A DNA stretch of 64,000 nt from Gammaproteobacteria bacterium (GTDB lineage Bacteria; Pseudomonadota; Gammaproteobacteria; JACKNK01): NCBI GenBank assembly GCA_024234895.1, contig JACKNJ010000007.1:124001-188000 (forward strand), written 5' to 3'. Below, piece by piece: positions 61,343-64,000 of this stretch. Positions within the stretch are counted from its first letter, which is position 1, and every line of letters begins with the position of its first letter. Made by a program: the position numbers and the translations under genes. The notes beneath the pieces are model-generated. The model searched no databases, had not been told where the DNA came from, and saw only the letters and a program-made list of their open reading frames with translations.

Positions 61343-63307
61343 TCAGCGCGTGCCCTGATCGCTGAGCCAGTAGAAGCGGTACGGCGGAATCACCAGCTGG
61401 TCCTTGAACTGTGCCGGCGACTCGCCGCTGTACAGATCGCGCAGGCGCCCGTAGTCGAAACCCCAGCGGGTGCCGATGTCCTTCAGGTCGAGCGACTGCG
61501 GGTTGGCGTCGAAATTGCCGACCACCAGCACGTGGTCGTTGAAGCGTTCCGGGTTGGTGCGCACGAACACGAACAGGTGGTCGTTGCCGGTATCGATCAG
61601 CTCACGATTGTTGAAGTCGGCGAAGGCGGCCGTGGTCTTGCGCACGCCGATCATCTTGCGGAGCCCGTCGAAGATCCGCTGCTGCGGGGTGCCATGCTGG
61701 CGGCGCTTCTCGACGTCCGCCCACTGGATGCGCGGACGGTGCATCCAGCGGTTGTCCCGCGACTTGGCCTCGTCCTGCAGATAGGTGCAGTCGTTGACCG
61801 TGCCGATCTCGTCGCCGTAGTACAGCAGCGGGATGCCGCCGTAGGCCATGATCATGCTGTGCAGCAGCAGGATGACCCGCACCGCCTCGTCGATGTGTTC
61901 GAGATCGCCGCTCCCGATCGCCGTCTCCAGCCCGACCAGCGAGGCCAGCGAACCCGAGATGCGCGCGTCGCCGGTCTTGTCGTTGCGCCCGAACGGCTGA
62001 CCGCGCGCCGGCGAATCGCCGTAGGCACCGGTGAACCAGTCGACCAGGAAGCGGCGATGCGCGTAGGGCTGGTAGCCGGCGCGCACGATGTCGGCATCGT
62101 CGAAGCCGAGACCGATGTCGTCGTGGCAGCGCACGTAGTTAAGCCAGGTCGCGCGGTCGAGCTTGAGCGGCTGGCTGGCGACGCCGATGTTGAGCAGCTT
62201 GGCGTTCTTGGTCGCGACCGCGTCCCACAGCAGCGCCATGAAGGTGGCGTTGTAGGCGATCTCGCATTCCTTGGCGACGATCGCGTCCTCGCCGAAATAC
62301 TTGGTCACCTCGACCGGCGCGACGATGGCCTCGGCGATGAACAGCACGCCCGGGCAGGTGACCTGCATGCAGTCCTTCATGAGCTGGAGGATCAGGTGCG
62401 CCTCACGCTCGTTCTGGGAAGTGGTGCCGATCTTCTTCCACAGGAAGGCGACCGCGTCGAGCCGCAGGATGTCCGCGCCCCGGTTGGCCCAGAACAGCAC
62501 GATGTCGAGCATCTCGATGAACACCGACGGGTTCGAGTAGTTCAGATCCCATTGGTAGCTGTTGAAGACCGTCATCACCCAGCGCTGCATCGCCTCGTCC
62601 CAGGTGAAGTTGCCGGGCGAGGTCTCGGGGAAGATCTCCGGCAGGGTCTCCTCGAACATGTCCGGGATATCGCGGTTCGGGAACGTGTAGTAGTAGTCCT
62701 GGTATTTGCGCTCCCCGGCGCGGGCCTTCGCGGCCCATTCGTGTTCGTCGGAGGTGTGGTTCACGACCACGTCCAGGGTCAGCAGCATGCCGCGCCTGCG
62801 CAGTGACGCGGACAGTTCGCCGACATCGGCGAGCGTGCCGACGCGCGGATCGACATTGCGGAAATTGCTCACCGCATAGCCGCCGTCCGACGCGCCCTGC
62901 GGGCACTCCAGGATCGGCATCACGTGGACCATGTTCACGCCCAGTTCCTGCAGATAGGGCACGCCCTGGGTGACGCCCTTCAGGTCGCGCGCGAAGCCGT
63001 CCGCGTACAGCGCCATGCCGACCCATTCCTGGCTCAGGAACCAGTTGTGATCGTTCTCGCGCGCGGCATCCAGGGCCAGCAGTTCGTCGTCGCGGGCGAG
63101 GTACTGCGCGGCCATGACCTCGACCAGGCGCAGCATCAGCGTCTCGAAGTCCTCACGGTGTCCGTAGAGTTGCTGGAACAGCGAATGGATCGCGTAGAAA
63201 TTGCCGCCCAGACGGGTATAGAAGTGCCGCAGATCGTGCTTCGCGATCCCCGGCTTGATGCGGTCGAGGATGCGGTTCAGCAGCGCGTGGGAGACCTGTT
63301 CGTACAT
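61343..63307 (-). CDS. ams: Amylosucrase (GH13 family)
   Basis: Splits sucrose and transfers glucose to alpha-glucan, releasing fructose. 654 residues, near the usual 630-650. The N-terminal helical domain (HFYTRLGGNFYAIHSLFQQLYGH) is typical of amylosucrase. The catalytic nucleophile is Asp284 (ILRLDAVAFLWKK), acid/base Glu326 (LFIAEAIVAP), and transition-state Asp396 (YVRCHDDIGLGF). LLYYGDEIGTVNDCTYLQDEAKSRDNRWMHRP carries the Arg that recognises fructose in sucrose-specific members. No signal peptide, so intracellular. It is followed upstream by a fructokinase gene, which fits use of the released fructose. Confidence 0.93.
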   Translation of the reverse strand: MYEQVSHALLNRILDRIKPGIAKHDLRHFYTRLGGNFYAIHSLFQQLYGHREDFETLMLRLVEVMAAQYLARDDELLALDAARENDHNWFLSQEWVGMALYADGFARDLKGVTQGVPYLQELGVNMVHVMPILECPQGASDGGYAVSNFRNVDPRVGTLADVGELSASLRRRGMLLTLDVVVNHTSDEHEWAAKARAGERKYQDYYYTFPNRDIPDMFEETLPEIFPETSPGNFTWDEAMQRWVMTVFNSYQWDLNYSNPSVFIEMLDIVLFWANRGADILRLDAVAFLWKKIGTTSQNEREAHLILQLMKDCMQVTCPGVLFIAEAIVAPVEVTKYFGEDAIVAKECEIAYNATFMALLWDAVATKNAKLLNIGVASQPLKLDRATWLNYVRCHDDIGLGFDDADIVRAGYQPYAHRRFLVDWFTGAYGDSPARGQPFGRNDKTGDARISGSLASLVGLETAIGSGDLEHIDEAVRVILLLHSMIMAYGGIPLLYYGDEIGTVNDCTYLQDEAKSRDNRWMHRPRIQWADVEKRRQHGTPQQRIFDGLRKMIGVRKTTAAFADFNNRELIDTGNDHLFVFVRTNPERFNDHVLVVGNFDANPQSLDLKDIGTRWGFDYGRLRDLYSGESPAQFKDQLVIPPYRFYWLSDQGTR

Positions 63308-63326
63308 GGGATTCCCCGTGATTCAG

Positions 63327-63421
63327 ATGTAGGCCGGTTTAAGGAGCGCAGCGACGTAGCCGGCTCGGAGCCTTCGATCAAAGCCTCAAGCCGGCAACGC
63401 TGCGCTTATGCCGGCCTACAT
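63327..63421. repeat. Palindromic repeat, family H
   Basis: 95-bp inverted repeat, ATGTAGGCCGG ... GAGCGCAGCG ... CGCTGCGCTTATGCCGGCCTACAT, with interrupted arms. It lies between the fructokinase and amylosucrase genes. Single copy in this window. Confidence 0.8.
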
Positions 63422-63433
63422 GTTTGAGCTCGC

Positions 63434-64000
63434 TCATAGCCGCCAGTCGCGGCGCAGCGGCGCATAGAAGTCGGCGGCGTCGACGGTCGCGCCACGCTGG
63501 CCGACGATGCGCGACGCGAAGGCCTGCGCCCGCTCGGCGGTAGCGGGCAACGGCCAGCCGCTGGCAAGGCCGAGGATCATCACCGACGCGAAGGCGTCGC
63601 CGGCGCCGACCGTATCGACCACCGCGTCGTTGACCACCGGCTTCACGATGAAGCGCGAGCCATCGATGGTCAGCACCTCGGCCCCTTCGCCGCCGTGGGT
63701 GAGGATCAGGCCCCGGAGGTCGTGCGCGGCCATGAACGCGCGCGCGTCGGCCTCGGGGTGCAGCAGTTCGAGCTCCTCGGCGTTCAGCTTCACCCAGTGC
63801 GCGTCGCGTACCTCGGCGAGCACGGATTCGACGTCCCACCACGGGCGGCGCAGGTTCACGTCGAGGAAGATCAGGTCGGGAGTCTGCGCCTTCAGCGCCG
63901 CCAGCGCCGCGCGCGAGGTCTCGTTACGCAGCGCCAGACTGCCGTGGTACAGCAGCCGGATCGGGGGCGGCGCGGCCAACGGCTCGATCGCATCCCAGGC
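63434..64000 (-). CDS. PfkB-family fructokinase-like kinase (N-terminus beyond window)
   Basis: 188 residues are present and the frame is open to base 64000 (AWDAIEPLAAP at the edge), so the N-terminus, with the substrate motif, lies outside the window. The C-terminal ribokinase signature DTVGAGDAFASVMILGL holds the catalytic Asp. LDVNLRRPWWDVESVL and HWVKLNAEELELLHPEADARAF fit sugar kinases. In halophilic and methanotrophic gammaproteobacteria a fructokinase and an amylosucrase are grouped with sucrose-phosphate synthase and phosphatase, so fructose is the likely substrate (inference). Confidence 0.82.
   Translation of the reverse strand, partial: AWDAIEPLAAPPPIRLLYHGSLALRNETSRAALAALKAQTPDLIFLDVNLRRPWWDVESVLAEVRDAHWVKLNAEELELLHPEADARAFMAAHDLRGLILTHGGEGAEVLTIDGSRFIVKPVVNDAVVDTVGAGDAFASVMILGLASGWPLPATAERAQAFASRIVGQRGATVDAADFYAPLRRDWRL

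Overview
The window reads as chromosome of a high-GC gammaproteobacterium. The order surE-pcm-yqaA-nlpD-rpoS, genes of gammaproteobacterial type (djlA, rluB, rlmD, mrcB with an LpoP-like lipoprotein, ydbH/ydbL), and a DsrC/TusE-like protein all point that way. An amylosucrase-fructokinase pair and a V/A-type ATPase operon hint at a salt-adapted lineage, perhaps Chromatiales-like. That placement is inference; there is no rRNA in the window. I see no phage, insertion sequence, transposase or CRISPR array.

Layout. 1-2.8 kb: peptide-type ABC importer (permease cut by the window edge, plus binding lipoprotein). 2.9-11.7 kb: fabI, a DUF4197 protein, an APH/kinase fusion, a TPR-glycosyltransferase, a PfkB kinase, truD and a DMT exporter. 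11.8-16 kb: the surE-pcm-yqaA-nlpD-rpoS stress block. 16-21 kb: an Smr protein, djlA, and an SOS-controlled dnaE2 with a clear LexA box. 21.2-22.2 kb: an unusual DsrC-like fusion and a DUF465 protein. 22.2-28.5 kb: a tightly overlapped six-gene operon (coiled-coil protein, membrane OmpA-domain protein, Ras-like GTPase, hybrid histidine kinase, Hpt protein, sigma-54 activator), the best candidate for an undescribed system. 28.8-29.2 kb: tRNA-Leu, tRNA-Cys and tRNA-Gly behind a consensus promoter. 29.6-46 kb: BI-1 protein, flavin oxidoreductase, rluB, rlmD, a degenerate exonuclease, ydbL, ydbH, cysM, acpS, pdxJ, an ABC ATPase, an LpoP-like lipoprotein and mrcB. 45-51.6 kb: bioA, DUF2750, a PEGA protein, cysG, serS, DUF190 and crcB. 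52.2-61.2 kb: nine-gene V/A-type ATPase operon. 61.3-64 kb: amylosucrase and a truncated fructokinase.

The window is peppered with palindromic repeats of about eight families, 55-235 bp each. Most are intergenic and several lie between convergent genes. Some are in coding DNA: two arms lie in frame inside dnaE2, one encodes the C-terminal tail of the ABC binding protein, and one supplies the truD stop codon. In the V-ATPase operon, two repeat-filled gaps are each bridged by a short open frame that overlaps both neighbours by ATGA.

How the genes fit together: envelope work (mrcB/LpoP-like, nlpD, ydbH/ydbL, yqaA, ABC import), stress and DNA damage (rpoS, surE, pcm, dnaE2, djlA), RNA modification (truD, rluB, rlmD), cofactor and sulfur metabolism (pdxJ, bioA, cysG, cysM), and ion or osmotic balance (V-ATPase, crcB, sucrose enzymes).
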